From positions 372,001-436,000 of the forward strand of contig PACZ01000024.1 in the NCBI GenBank assembly GCA_002700305.1: 64,000 nt of DNA, given 5' to 3'. Within the stretch, counting starts at the first letter, position 1. Each line of letters begins with the position of its first letter. This document shows, piece after piece, positions 1-8,606 of this stretch. The DNA comes from Hyphomonas sp. GTDB lineage: Bacteria; Pseudomonadota; Alphaproteobacteria; Caulobacterales; Hyphomonadaceae. The position numbers were made by a program, and so were the translations under genes. The notes below the pieces were generated by a model, which saw only the letters and a program-made list of their open reading frames with translations, had not been told where the DNA came from and ran no database searches.

Positions 1-1347
1 GAAGTCGATGCCGAAATCCGTGGTGTCATCATCAATGCGGCTGAACGAGAAGCGGTTGGCAGCCGGGCTACTCGAGAGTGCGAGATTGCCTTCATTGTCA
101 ATGCGGTAAATGTTGGACAGCTGGTAAGGCGCGTCGCGAAGCGCTTCTGAGTAGGAACCGCGCCACTCGACCTTCAGATCGTGGAGGCCGGGGAAGAAAT
201 GCTCGCCCTGCGCCTGGGTCGACCAGAGCTGCTGCTCAATCCATTGAAGCGAGTCGTTGCGCTCCCGGTTGCCTTCATTGTTGAAGCCGTCGAGTCCCGT
301 CGACACAATCTGTGCCTGCTTCTCGCTGGATCGTGTAATCAGCCCCGTAAACTGGATCTCGTGATTGTCGTAAAGATCGAAACCAAGGGTGGCCAGAGCG
401 TTCACGCCAACCGTGTTCTTCGTCGAATTGCGCGTGAAGAGCTGGTTCGGCTCAAGCCGATCGGTCGCGGAGTTCACTGCGCCGAAGCTCCGGATGCCCT
501 GCTTCGTCTGCCAGTCATTCGAGTAGCCGCCGGCAGCCGTGAGGCCGATGGAAATGTCGTTGTTGACGTCAATGCGCGTACCGCCCGAAAGGTCAAAACC
601 GAGGTTCGGCGCCACTTCGCCCTGCTGGATAACCAGAAGCGACGAATTATCCGTCAGCTGACGGCCAAATTCGCGGCTGTCGTCGGTGATGGCAATATTC
701 GGAAGATCGCGCGCGCCATCGTCAAAACCGAGCCAGTCTGTTTCGCTGCCGTCATACTGCAGGCCATTCCGCCACGTGGTCTGGGTGTCGAACTTGGCAC
801 TGGCACCGATGTTCAGAAAAGATTCGTCCGGAACGGCCTTCGTGCGAAGGTCTACGGTGCCGCCACCGAATTCACCCGGCAGGTCCGGCGAATAGGTCTT
901 CTGCACCAGGACGCTTTTCAGCGTGGATGTCGGGAAAAGGTTGAGAGGCACAACGCGGCGCAGCGGCGCCGGGCTCGGCAGCGGCGAACCGTTGAGCAGT
1001 GCCGTGGAATAGCGCTCGTTGAGACCGCGGACATAGATGAATTCGTTCTCAGCGGTTGCGATACCAGCGACACGCGCAAGCGCAGCAGCCGCATCGCCGT
1101 CACCCTGAAGGCTGAAGTCACCCTCATCGATGAGTGCAGCAACTTCCGACGTGTTGCGCTTTTCGTCCGGGATAAACTGGCCCCGCACAATCACGGTTTG
1201 CTGGCGGGCTTCCGCTTCAGCAGCGGGTTGCTGTTCAACCGCGGAAGAAGGCTCTTCGACCGTCGCATCCTGAGCCAGGGCCGGCGAAACCCACGCCAGG
1301 CAGACGCTCGTCAGCAGAACGGAGCGGACAGACATGAAACGTTTCAT
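1..1347 (-). CDS. TonB-dependent outer-membrane receptor, N-terminal part (cut by window edge)
   Basis: Reading the minus strand from the ATG gives an uninterrupted frame that runs off the left edge, so about 449 residues are visible and the C-terminal barrel is missing. The protein opens with a signal peptide (cleavage near SPALAQ), a short linker, then a plug domain with the motifs YVRGLNERY, PLNLFPTSTLKSV and PGEFGGGTVDL, followed by the first barrel strands. This is the family plan for an active importer powered by TonB-ExbBD. The ATG is preceded by AGGA at good spacing. It lies 110 bp downstream of a large lipoprotein gene on the same strand, so the two are probably one transcription unit and may form a receptor/surface-lipoprotein pair. 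The substrate cannot be told from the sequence. Confidence 0.9.
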   Translation of the reverse strand, partial: MKRFMSVRSVLLTSVCLAWVSPALAQDATVEEPSSAVEQQPAAEAEARQQTVIVRGQFIPDEKRNTSEVAALIDEGDFSLQGDGDAAAALARVAGIATAENEFIYVRGLNERYSTALLNGSPLPSPAPLRRVVPLNLFPTSTLKSVLVQKTYSPDLPGEFGGGTVDLRTKAVPDESFLNIGASAKFDTQTTWRNGLQYDGSETDWLGFDDGARDLPNIAITDDSREFGRQLTDNSSLLVIQQGEVAPNLGFDLSGGTRIDVNNDISIGLTAAGGYSNDWQTKQGIRSFGAVNSATDRLEPNQLFTRNSTKNTVGVNALATLGFDLYDNHEIQFTGLITRSSEKQAQIVSTGLDGFNNEGNRERNDSLQWIEQQLWSTQAQGEHFFPGLHDLKVEWRGSYSEALRDAPYQLSNIYRIDNEGNLALSSSPAANRFSFSRIDDDTTDFGIDF

Positions 1348-1410
1348 CTTTATTTTCCTGATTGCGAGGCCGGAGCAGTCGCAGAAATGAGAGCTGATAA
1401 TGCAATTGAG

Positions 1411-1438
1411 GTGGAGCAGCCGTTACGCGCTGCTCCAC
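1411..1438 (-). terminator. Perfect intercistronic hairpin between lipoprotein and TonB receptor genes
   Basis: A perfect 10-bp stem GTGGAGCAGC / GCTGCTCCAC with an 8-nt loop lies between the two minus-strand genes. No clear T-run follows, so it could be an attenuator or an mRNA-stabilising element rather than a full terminator. Confidence 0.5.
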
Positions 1439-1457
1439 CCAACTGCCTGCGCCGATA

Positions 1458-4337
1458 CTAGTTGGCGCTGGTCAGGTTACCTGCCTGGTCGATCGACCAG
1501 CCGAGGTACCAGGTGTCATCGGCATCTTCGACAGCGCCGATGTAGGTTGTGGGCTCGAGTTCGCCGATGCCGGTCACGTCGAACACCGGAACAGCGTTCT
1601 CATTGTCACCCGGAACCACACCGGGGCGCCCGGCGCGGAAGGTGAAGCCGCTCATCGTCGCCGACTGGTTCGTGACGAGGTTGTTGGCTGCCGGGTTCGA
1701 GAACACGTCCGGCTCACCTCCGGCGTCGCTGGCGAACGGTGCACCGTTGTCGGCCAGGAACATGGACTGAAGGTTCAGCGTTCCGGCGTTAGCATTGGCA
1801 ATCGTCGTATCCGTGTCGACATCCAGACCGAATTGAGGCCAGCCAAGCACGATCAGATTGGCAATCGTACCATTCATACCGCGGCGCAGCTTGACACCGA
1901 TTTGTGAAGTAGCGTCACCACCGGCAATAATCGTGAGGTTCGAAACACGCGGTGTCGAGATCGGTGTCGCCAGTTCATCGTTCTCCAGGTTATCGCCTTC
2001 GATACCGTTGGAGTTATCGGTGATATTGCCAGTCGCAGAACCAACGCCGCTGTAGGCAATGCCGTACTGAAGCGAGCCGACCCAGCCATCGGTCCAGTCG
2101 AACTGGTCATCACCGCAGCCGATGGCCAGCATGTGCTTCGCGCTGACCGTGCCGCCGAACCACTCAAAACAGTCGTCCTGGTTGTTGTAGACCTGGACAT
2201 AGTCGACTTCCGTGCCCGAACCGACGCCCTGGAACGCAATACCGTTCAGTTCGTCTTCGGTCGTCAGCTGAACGCCGGCATATTCAACGCGGGTGTAGAA
2301 GATCTGACCGGAGTCGTCGTCTGCTGTGCCACCGCCGAAGAAGCCCGAGGAACCCTCGCCCGGTTTTTCACAATCAACCGTTCCGCCGGTACCCGATCCG
2401 CCGCAAGCGTTGATCGGTGCACGGCCGTTGATGATCACGCCGCCCCAGATACCCTTGGTATCCTGATCGAACGTGCCAGTGCCGGCAACTTTGTCTTTCG
2501 CGGTGAACACGACCGGTTTTGTAGCCGTACCGTTCGAGAGCAGTTTGGAACCGCGGGCAATCACGAGGTAATCGTCGTTGCCTTCACCGACCACAGTCAC
2601 GCCCGGATCGATGGTCAGGTTGGCGGCGACAGAGTTCGTACGCGGCGCAGCCGGATCAGGACCGAGGTCCACACCGACGAAGACCGAACCGATCAGTTCG
2701 TAGATCAGGGCATCACCATTGGTCAGGCGAACGTTGGATGCGACAGTCCCAGTTATCTGGCAAAGCTTTTTGCCGTCGAGGGTGCCGTTCTCCGTGGTGC
2801 CTGCCGGGCAGTTGACGTCCACTTCCGGGAACAGCGTGCCGGGCTGGGCGAAGCTTGCCCAGTTGTCGGAAACGGTTTCCGTCGGCGAGAACGCGCCGAT
2901 ATAGTTGGTGGTCGTGAAGAAGGTATCGCCGGAAAGCGCGGTCGATACCGGAACATTCAGTTCCTGCTGGCCGGGGAAGAAGCCATCAACCAGCGTATTG
3001 TTGGCGGTGCGGATATTCGCGGACGCCGGGAACGAGATCGGCGTGTCGCCGTCGCTGTTCTCGAAGTTCACGGTGTTGTCCAGCAGCCAGCTCTCGAGCG
3101 TCAGGTCCCCGCTATCGAGGTTGAGGAAGGTCTGGTCGGTGTCGATATCCAGGCCTGTCGGGAAGCCTGTCACGATGAAGTTGACCAGCGTGCCTTTGGT
3201 CCCGCGGCGCAGCAGAGCACCGTAAAGATTGCCTTCGCTGCCAACCATCGTGACGTTCGAGATGCTCGGATCAGAGAACGGCGTTGCGTCGAAAGCGTTG
3301 TTTAGGTTGTCAGCCTCGATGCCGTTCGGATCACCCGAAGTCGGGATGTTGGAATTGACGACTGCGAACTGCAGCTTGCCGGACCAGCCATCGGTCCAGT
3401 CGATGCTGTCGTCGCCGGCGCCTGTGGCAACCAGGTACTTCACATTCACCGTACCGCCGAACCACTCAACCGCGTCATCGAGGTTGTTGTGAACCTGGAT
3501 GTGATCGACAACAGTGCCGGAGCCGACGCCCTGGAAAGCGATGCCATTCAGTTCGTCTTCCGTGGTGAGCTGCGCACCCGCATACTCGACCGAAACATAC
3601 TGAAGCGTACCGGAGTTATCGTCTGGCTGGTCGCCGCCGAAGAAGCCGGACGAACCTTCGCCGGACTTCTGGCAGTCTGCCGAACCGCCCGTCAGGCCGC
3701 TACAGGCGTTGATCGGTGCGAAGCCGTTGATGACCAGGCCGCCCCACTGGGCGTTGGTCGTCACTTCGGTGATGGACGAACCGGTTTCTTCGTCGTTCAT
3801 CTTTGCCCGGGACGTGAAGCGGATCGGGTTCGCTGCCGTGCCGACAGCTTCAATTTTCGAACCGCGTGTCACGACGAGATAGTCGTCGGTCGCGGTTGAA
3901 GTACCGGAAGCGGAAGCACCGAAGAAGCGGACACCTTCGCCAATCGTCAGAGTGACCGGCGTGCCGGCGTCGTCACGGTTGTCTTCACCAACAAAAACCG
4001 GGCCGCGCAGCGCAATCGTCGTATTTGCAGGGATGGTCACGTCGGTGGTGAGGACAGTCGACGTGCCGGTACCACCGAGCACACAGACGTTCACATCAGA
4101 GAAGCCATCAGCCGCAATTGCGTCAAAAGTCGCTTCGGAGGTGCCATCCGGGCAGCCTGCCGTCGGCACAAGCTCGATCGTCGCGGCAGCTGGCGGCGGG
4201 GGCGGCGGAGGCGGCGGAGGGCTGATTGGAGTCGAAGGCGCGCCGGGTGACGAAATGGTCGTGTCCGAGCATGCAGCCAGCGTCATCACGGCGAGGCTCG
4301 CCATCGTCGCCAGCTTCAGTGTTTTACGGATTTTCAT
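1458..4337 (-). CDS. Large internally duplicated beta-helix-like lipoprotein
   Basis: This 959-residue protein has a lipoprotein signal ending LAAC (Cys23), a run of about ten prolines near residues 40-49 that would act as a stalk, and then two homologous halves. Each half carries the same series of motifs: DDYLV.(T/A)RGSK, WGG(L/V)(V/I)ING.APINAC, GEGSSGFFGG, VEYAG.QLTTEDELNG, FEWFGGTV or VEWFGGTV, D(W)TDGW, and LRRG. The repeating short hydrophobic strands, many Asn/Asp/Gly residues and paired cysteines suggest a right-handed beta-helix exposed on the cell surface or in the periplasm. No catalytic residues are evident. The next gene downstream is a TonB receptor, so a substrate-capture role comparable to SusD-type lipoproteins is a reasonable inference but is unproven. 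Confidence 0.85.
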   Translation of the reverse strand: MKIRKTLKLATMASLAVMTLAACSDTTISSPGAPSTPISPPPPPPPPPPAAATIELVPTAGCPDGTSEATFDAIAADGFSDVNVCVLGGTGTSTVLTTDVTIPANTTIALRGPVFVGEDNRDDAGTPVTLTIGEGVRFFGASASGTSTATDDYLVVTRGSKIEAVGTAANPIRFTSRAKMNDEETGSSITEVTTNAQWGGLVINGFAPINACSGLTGGSADCQKSGEGSSGFFGGDQPDDNSGTLQYVSVEYAGAQLTTEDELNGIAFQGVGSGTVVDHIQVHNNLDDAVEWFGGTVNVKYLVATGAGDDSIDWTDGWSGKLQFAVVNSNIPTSGDPNGIEADNLNNAFDATPFSDPSISNVTMVGSEGNLYGALLRRGTKGTLVNFIVTGFPTGLDIDTDQTFLNLDSGDLTLESWLLDNTVNFENSDGDTPISFPASANIRTANNTLVDGFFPGQQELNVPVSTALSGDTFFTTTNYIGAFSPTETVSDNWASFAQPGTLFPEVDVNCPAGTTENGTLDGKKLCQITGTVASNVRLTNGDALIYELIGSVFVGVDLGPDPAAPRTNSVAANLTIDPGVTVVGEGNDDYLVIARGSKLLSNGTATKPVVFTAKDKVAGTGTFDQDTKGIWGGVIINGRAPINACGGSGTGGTVDCEKPGEGSSGFFGGGTADDDSGQIFYTRVEYAGVQLTTEDELNGIAFQGVGSGTEVDYVQVYNNQDDCFEWFGGTVSAKHMLAIGCGDDQFDWTDGWVGSLQYGIAYSGVGSATGNITDNSNGIEGDNLENDELATPISTPRVSNLTIIAGGDATSQIGVKLRRGMNGTIANLIVLGWPQFGLDVDTDTTIANANAGTLNLQSMFLADNGAPFASDAGGEPDVFSNPAANNLVTNQSATMSGFTFRAGRPGVVPGDNENAVPVFDVTGIGELEPTTYIGAVEDADDTWYLGWSIDQAGNLTSAN

Positions 4338-4623
4338 TAAACTTCCCTCTATGACCCCCTGCGGGCCGCTATGTCTCAGTTGTCAGGCATGCGCGAGTTC
4401 CCGGAATCCCCGCGGGAATCTTCTGCCGCCGAGGTGGCTTATGGCAGCGTTGATTTACGGTTACGAAACGGTTTGATTAACCTTTTGTGACGGCCTCGAA
4501 TTTATCGAGAGGTTCTTCGGAAGCGTCTAAATTGATTGCAGATTGCGACCTGCAACAGTTGCTATAGCCCGACGATACAAGGCTTACCGGACTTCCCGGT
4601 TCAATATTTCTGGCTCGGTAAAG
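4338..4623. other. Intergenic region upstream of the duplicated lipoprotein
   Basis: No gene is seen. It must hold the promoter of the lipoprotein-receptor pair. One operator-like inverted repeat, CTCGA-N5-TCGAG, sits at 4495-4509. I found no convincing Pho box or sigma-70 promoter. Confidence 0.4.
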
Positions 4624-5496
4624 TTACTGAGCCGGCAAGCTGGCCAGCACCTGATCCATCGGGATTTCCATCAGCACACCGTCGCGGGAAAAGAACAAAG
4701 TCTGATCATCTCCCGACAGACCGGCACCGAATTCGTTCGCTTCCGAATTCAGAGGCGGCCCGGGATTCACAGGATCGCTCCAGGTTCCATCCGCGTTGCG
4801 CGTGCTGGTCCAGATGTCTGCACCGCCCTCTTTCGGCGTCCGGTGCGAGTAGAAGAAGATCCGCTGGCCGTCCGCTGTGATCACGGAATGATCATCGGTA
4901 CGCATGTCATTGAGATAGCTGAGGAAGGCCGTGATCTTCCATGCGCCGGTCTCATCCTGATGCGCCTCGCCGAGGCCGTAACCGAATCCATCCATTTCGA
5001 AACGGCTCGAGACAAAGATCATGGTGCCATCGGCGGCGACAGACGCGATCGTCTCATCTGCATTGGTATTGATCTCACCCTCAATAGGGCTTGGTTCCCC
5101 CCAGGCTGATCCGTCCCACTCTACGCGCCAGATATTCAGGTCCCGCCCGCCCAGCGGCGGCGGCAGGACGGCGTCCGACGCGAAATACAGAGCGCCGTCG
5201 GCGCGACTGAAGCTCGCCCCCTTGAGCCGCTTGCGGCCTGGCAGGTCCATCCGCGCGGGCTCCGACCAGGTCTTGCCGGTCTTGTGCATCTCGTAGAGCC
5301 ATGCCTCGCCGTCATCTTCCTGCGTGTAGATGCGGATGGTTCCATCCGGGCTCTCGGTCATGGAATAAGCATTGTTTCCGTGGCCCGGCGCTTCAGCGCC
5401 CGGGAAGATTGCCACAGGGCCGGAAGGCGCAGGTTTTGAACAGGACGCCAACACGCACAATGCGGCCACCGCTATGGGAAAAAGTCTGATAGTCAT
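4624..5496 (-). CDS. PD40/beta-propeller lipoprotein
   Basis: The mature part is a TolB/PD40-like propeller: it contains repeated blade signatures such as SMTESPDGTIRIYTQ, GTMIFVSSRF, ADGQRIFFYSHR, GGADIWTST and GDDQTLFFSRDG, each typical of WD40-like PD40 repeats. I chose the ATG that gives MTIRLFPIAVAAL with lipobox VLASC (290 residues) because GAGG lies 6 nt upstream; the frame is open further upstream but that extension reads through the neighbouring regulator gene. The start codon nearly touches the stop of the upstream Xre-type gene, so the two are likely translationally coupled. The role is unknown; such proteins are usually periplasmic binding scaffolds or hydrolase-associated propellers. 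Confidence 0.75.
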   Translation of the reverse strand: MTIRLFPIAVAALCVLASCSKPAPSGPVAIFPGAEAPGHGNNAYSMTESPDGTIRIYTQEDDGEAWLYEMHKTGKTWSEPARMDLPGRKRLKGASFSRADGALYFASDAVLPPPLGGRDLNIWRVEWDGSAWGEPSPIEGEINTNADETIASVAADGTMIFVSSRFEMDGFGYGLGEAHQDETGAWKITAFLSYLNDMRTDDHSVITADGQRIFFYSHRTPKEGGADIWTSTRNADGTWSDPVNPGPPLNSEANEFGAGLSGDDQTLFFSRDGVLMEIPMDQVLASLPAQ

Positions 5497-5504
5497 TGTC
5501 ATCC

Positions 5505-5855
5505 TCAGGTGAGAAGGCCAACCGGCACATCGAGGGCTTCGGCAAGCCGCTTGGCGGTCTTCAGCCCGAAAGGCATGCCGCGCTCCATGGCGGAGATATG
5601 GTTTGCGCGGATTCCGCACAGCGAACTCAGTTCCTTCTGAGTCATCAACCGGTACTGGCGAAGGGCCCGGACAGGGTTTTCGCCCTGCTCGATCTGCTTG
5701 AGTACATCTTCCGGAATGTCAGGCTGCGCACTCTGAACAGCCGCAGCCTGCCTGGCCTCGACCTCGCTCAGCCGGCGTTCCAGATCCTGTACTGTTTTCT
5801 CAAGATCCAGGATCTTGAGTTCCAGAGAATAAACAAAGTGATCGTCGCTCGGCAT
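5505..5855 (-). CDS. Xre-family helix-turn-helix regulator with N-terminal coiled coil
   Basis: The protein has 116 residues. Residues about 8-40 form a heptad-like helix (LKILDLEKTVQDLERRLSEV) that would dimerise. A Cro/C1-type helix-turn-helix follows at about 62-114, with the recognition region TQKELSSLCGIRANHISAME. The architecture resembles small antitoxin-like Xre regulators, but no toxin gene is adjacent; the only partner is the PD40 lipoprotein directly downstream. It may regulate that operon. The regulator call is firm from the HTH; its target is inferred. Confidence 0.8.
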   Translation of the reverse strand: MPSDDHFVYSLELKILDLEKTVQDLERRLSEVEARQAAAVQSAQPDIPEDVLKQIEQGENPVRALRQYRLMTQKELSSLCGIRANHISAMERGMPFGLKTAKRLAEALDVPVGLLT

Positions 5856-6066
5856 AGGGGTTTTCCAACTTCAGGCAGGCACCCTTAGAAGGCCATGCCG
5901 AATGTTTGATGTCAGAAATATAAAGCTTCTTTGACGGTTTCCCGGCACCCGGAATCCGCCCACCCGGAAAACAGCTCGCCGCCTGTCGGGGCCGCCGCGA
6001 CAACTGAAACTCCGGCAATTACAAATGCGTAAGCCCATTGACCGGCACTGATACGCACCTTAAATG

Positions 6067-6080
6067 ACTGACCAGTCAGT
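6067..6080. promoter_or_regulatory. TetR operator
   Basis: The inverted repeat ACTGAC-CA-GTCAGT lies 17 nt before the ATG of the TetR gene, which is the usual place for an autoregulatory TetR-family operator. It would control the whole four-gene efflux operon. Confidence 0.75.
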
Positions 6081-6097
6081 TAGTATTCGAGTGAACC

Positions 6098-6724
6098 ATG
6101 CTCCGGGCCAGAAGTGATGCAGCAAAGGACGAACGCCGGCAGGCGCTCCTCGCGGCTGCGCTCGACGAGGTCTTTGAAAAGGGCTTCGCAGCCACACGTA
6201 TGCACGATGTCGCCAGGCGCGCCGGTCTGTCCAAGGGGACGCTCTACCTCTACTTCGACTCGAAGGAGGCGCTGTTTCAGGGACTGGTCGAGTCCCTCGC
6301 CTATCCGAACCTTGAAATCATTGAACGGATCACGGAACAGGCAGAAACCTTGAGAGAGGCGCTGCATGGAATTCGTGAATTCGCTCCAATGCTGATCCGA
6401 CAGACAGACCTGCCCCGGCTGCTGAAGGTGCTGGTCGGCGACAGCCAGCTCTTCCCGGACCTGGTGCGCGCCTACCGCGAAGATCTGGTCGAACGGGTCC
6501 TGTCCATGATTGCCGCCCTGCTCCGCCGGGCAGACGCCCGCGGCGAGGCCAATGTTCCGGACCCTGAACTGACAGCCCGCCTGATCATAGCGCCGATCAT
6601 CTTCAGCGCGCTCTGGCAGGGTGTCTTCAATCAGAAATACGAAGCGGACGTCGACCTCGACAAGCTTTTTGAAATCCACGAGCAGATGATGCTCAAAGCC
6701 CTGGAAATCGGATGCGTATCATGA
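6098..6724 (+). CDS. TetR-family repressor of the efflux operon
   Basis: This 208-residue protein has a TetR N-terminal DNA-binding domain at about residues 10-60, with the recognition helix region RRAGLSKGTLYLYF followed by DSKEALF. The rest is an all-helical ligand-binding domain. It is the first gene of an operon whose next three genes are a membrane-fusion protein, an ABC ATPase and an ABC permease, each overlapping its neighbour. A palindromic operator sits just upstream. By family behaviour it would bind the transported compound and release the operator. The ligand is unknown. Confidence 0.9.
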   Translation: MLRARSDAAKDERRQALLAAALDEVFEKGFAATRMHDVARRAGLSKGTLYLYFDSKEALFQGLVESLAYPNLEIIERITEQAETLREALHGIREFAPMLIRQTDLPRLLKVLVGDSQLFPDLVRAYREDLVERVLSMIAALLRRADARGEANVPDPELTARLIIAPIIFSALWQGVFNQKYEADVDLDKLFEIHEQMMLKALEIGCVS

Positions 6725-7674
6725 CCCCGTTCTTCAAGCCCGCAACGCTGGCGGCCGGCTTTCTTCTGCTCAGCATCTCAGGCTGCAGCCAGCAGGACGA
6801 ACCGGTTCATCTCGGCTATGTCGAAGCGGACTGGACCTATGTCTCCGCGCCTGCCGCCGGCCGGATCATCGACCAGACGGTCAGCGAAGGCAGCCGCGTC
6901 GCACCAGGCGACTTTCTGTTTCAGCTCGACAGCACTGCCGAAGAAGCCGCCGTCTCCGAAGCTGGCGCAAGGCTGAACCAGGCAAAAGCACAGGCTGACG
7001 ACCTCAGCACCGGCGCCCGCCCGCCAGAGATCAAACGGCTTGAGGCCCAGCTGTCGGCAGCGCGGGCCCGGCTGGAGAAAGCGACCAGCGAACGCGACCG
7101 GATTCTGCCCCTGGTCGATCAGGGCTTTGCCCCGAAATCCCAGCGCGACACGGTCGAAGCGGAATTCGACGCGGCCACAGCCGCCGTCCACGCCGCTGAA
7201 CAGGACCTGAAAGTCGCAGCCCTGCCGGCTCGTGACGCCTCCCGCATGGCGGCAGACGCCGCCGCAAAATCAGCCGAAGCCGCAAAATCCGCCGCCGAAT
7301 ACCGCCTCAATGAACGGCGCACGATTGCCCCGGTTGGCGGCAGGGTGGAAGAAGTCTTCTTCCGCAAGGGAGAATTTGTAACGCCCGGCGCGCCGATTCT
7401 GGCCATCCTGCCGGACGATGGCCTCAAAGTACGCTTCTATGTTCCGGAGACGGACCTTTCCGGATTGAGTGTCGGACAATCTGTCTCCGTAGCGGCAGAC
7501 GGGCTTGCCAGCCCGGTCAAGGCGAACATCTCGTTCATCGCCCATGAGGCCGAATTCGCCCCGCCGGTTATCTATGCCCGTCATTCCCGTGAAAAACTTG
7601 TCTTCATGGTCGAGGCAAAAGTGCCGGTCGGCGCAGGCCTTCACCCGGGGCTGCCGGTGGAGGTCAACTGGTAA
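6712..7674 (+). CDS. HlyD/EmrA-type membrane-fusion lipoprotein of an ABC exporter
   Basis: The protein has about 320 residues: a lipoprotein-like signal (LSISGC), a first half-lipoyl segment (YVSAPAAGRIIDQTVSEGSRV), an alanine- and glutamate-rich coiled-coil hairpin at about 75-205, and a second half-lipoyl segment (RTIAPVGGRVEEVFFRKGEFV) leading to a beta-barrel. This is the periplasmic adaptor layout of YbhG/HlyD proteins. The gene overlaps the end of the TetR gene and its stop shares a base with the ATG of the ATPase gene, so the three are coupled. A second in-frame ATG at 6721 gives an ATGA overlap and is an equally possible start. The adaptor would link the ABC pump to an outer-membrane channel; none is encoded here. 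Confidence 0.88.
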   Translation: MRIMTPFFKPATLAAGFLLLSISGCSQQDEPVHLGYVEADWTYVSAPAAGRIIDQTVSEGSRVAPGDFLFQLDSTAEEAAVSEAGARLNQAKAQADDLSTGARPPEIKRLEAQLSAARARLEKATSERDRILPLVDQGFAPKSQRDTVEAEFDAATAAVHAAEQDLKVAALPARDASRMAADAAAKSAEAAKSAAEYRLNERRTIAPVGGRVEEVFFRKGEFVTPGAPILAILPDDGLKVRFYVPETDLSGLSVGQSVSVAADGLASPVKANISFIAHEAEFAPPVIYARHSREKLVFMVEAKVPVGAGLHPGLPVEVNW

Positions 7675-8606
7675 TGCCGGCCGACTACGCCATCGACGTT
7701 CACGGTCTGGTCAAGCGCTTCGGCAAAAAGACCGCCGTTGCGGGTGTCGATATCCAGATGCCACGCGGCGAAGTCTGGGGCTTCCTTGGCCCCAACGGCT
7801 CTGGCAAGACGACCACGATCCGGATGATCTGCGGCCTGCTGACGGCGACCGAAGGCACCGGCCAGTGCCTCGGCTACGACATCCGGAAGGATGCCGCACA
7901 GATCCGTGAACTGACCGGGTATATGACCCAGAAATTCTCCTTCTGGACCGATATGACGATCCGGGAAAACCTTGAGTTTGTGGCCCGTCTCTACCGCCTG
8001 CCTCATACAAGGCAAACGGTGGACGAGACGCTGGAAACACTTGGCCTCTCCCACCGCCAGCACCAGCTGTCCGGCGCGCTTTCTGGCGGCTGGAAGCAGC
8101 GCCTCGCGCTTGCCGCCGTCACCATGCACAACCCGAAACTCCTGCTGCTGGACGAACCGACGGCAGGCGTCGACCCACAGGCCCGGCGTGACTTCTGGGA
8201 CGAGATCCACCACCTCTCCCTGAAGGGCATGACGGTGCTGGTCTCCACACACTACATGGACGAAGCCGAACGCTGTGACCGCATCGTTTACCTCGCCCAT
8301 GGCGAAAAGATTGTCGAAGGCCGCGTGCCGGACGTGATCGACCGCTCGGGCCTGCTGACCTTCCGGGGTGAAGGCGACGGCGTCCGGCGCCTGGCCGACG
8401 ACATCAAGCACGAACCGGGCGTCGAACATGTCGCCTATTTCGGCTCTGCCCTTCATGTCAGCGGCCGGGACCGCGCCGCCATTCAGGCCGCCATCGACAA
8501 GCATCCGGCCGATGATGTCAGCTGGAGCGAAGTGCGCACGAGCCTGGAAGACGCTTTCATCGCCCTCAGCGCGGAAGCCGGTGAAGACAAACGGGTGCAT
8601 GCATGA
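7674..8606 (+). CDS. ABC-2 exporter ATP-binding subunit
   Basis: This 310-residue ATPase has Walker A GPNGSGKTT (residues 39-47), a Q-loop, the signature ALSGGWKQR (from about 136), Walker B LLLLDEPT (156-163) and a switch histidine in LVSTHYMDEAERC. It resembles YbhF/DrrA-type subunits but holds one nucleotide-binding domain only, whereas E. coli YbhF has two fused. It sits between the adaptor and the permease with start/stop overlaps on both sides. It would power export of a drug-like or lipid substrate across the inner membrane. Confidence 0.93.
   Translation: MPADYAIDVHGLVKRFGKKTAVAGVDIQMPRGEVWGFLGPNGSGKTTTIRMICGLLTATEGTGQCLGYDIRKDAAQIRELTGYMTQKFSFWTDMTIRENLEFVARLYRLPHTRQTVDETLETLGLSHRQHQLSGALSGGWKQRLALAAVTMHNPKLLLLDEPTAGVDPQARRDFWDEIHHLSLKGMTVLVSTHYMDEAERCDRIVYLAHGEKIVEGRVPDVIDRSGLLTFRGEGDGVRRLADDIKHEPGVEHVAYFGSALHVSGRDRAAIQAAIDKHPADDVSWSEVRTSLEDAFIALSAEAGEDKRVHA

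Noticed and set aside
181-1461. A 426-codon plus-strand frame over the first TonB receptor.
   Set aside because: The minus strand encodes a clear receptor with signal peptide and plug motifs; the plus-strand frame has no recognisable domain.
2133-3305. A 390-codon plus-strand frame within the duplicated lipoprotein gene.
   Set aside because: Antisense shadow; the minus-strand gene has a lipobox and internal homologous repeats.
4180-4220. Low-complexity GGC-rich tract that could be taken as a tandem repeat or phase-variable element.
   Set aside because: It encodes the proline stalk of the lipoprotein in mixed codons and is in frame, so no phase variation is implied.
5505-5855. The Xre-type gene as half of a toxin-antitoxin system.
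   Set aside because: No small toxin-like gene is adjacent on either side.
7641-8600. A 319-codon minus-strand frame over the ABC ATPase.
   Set aside because: The plus strand has all ATPase motifs; the antisense translation has none.
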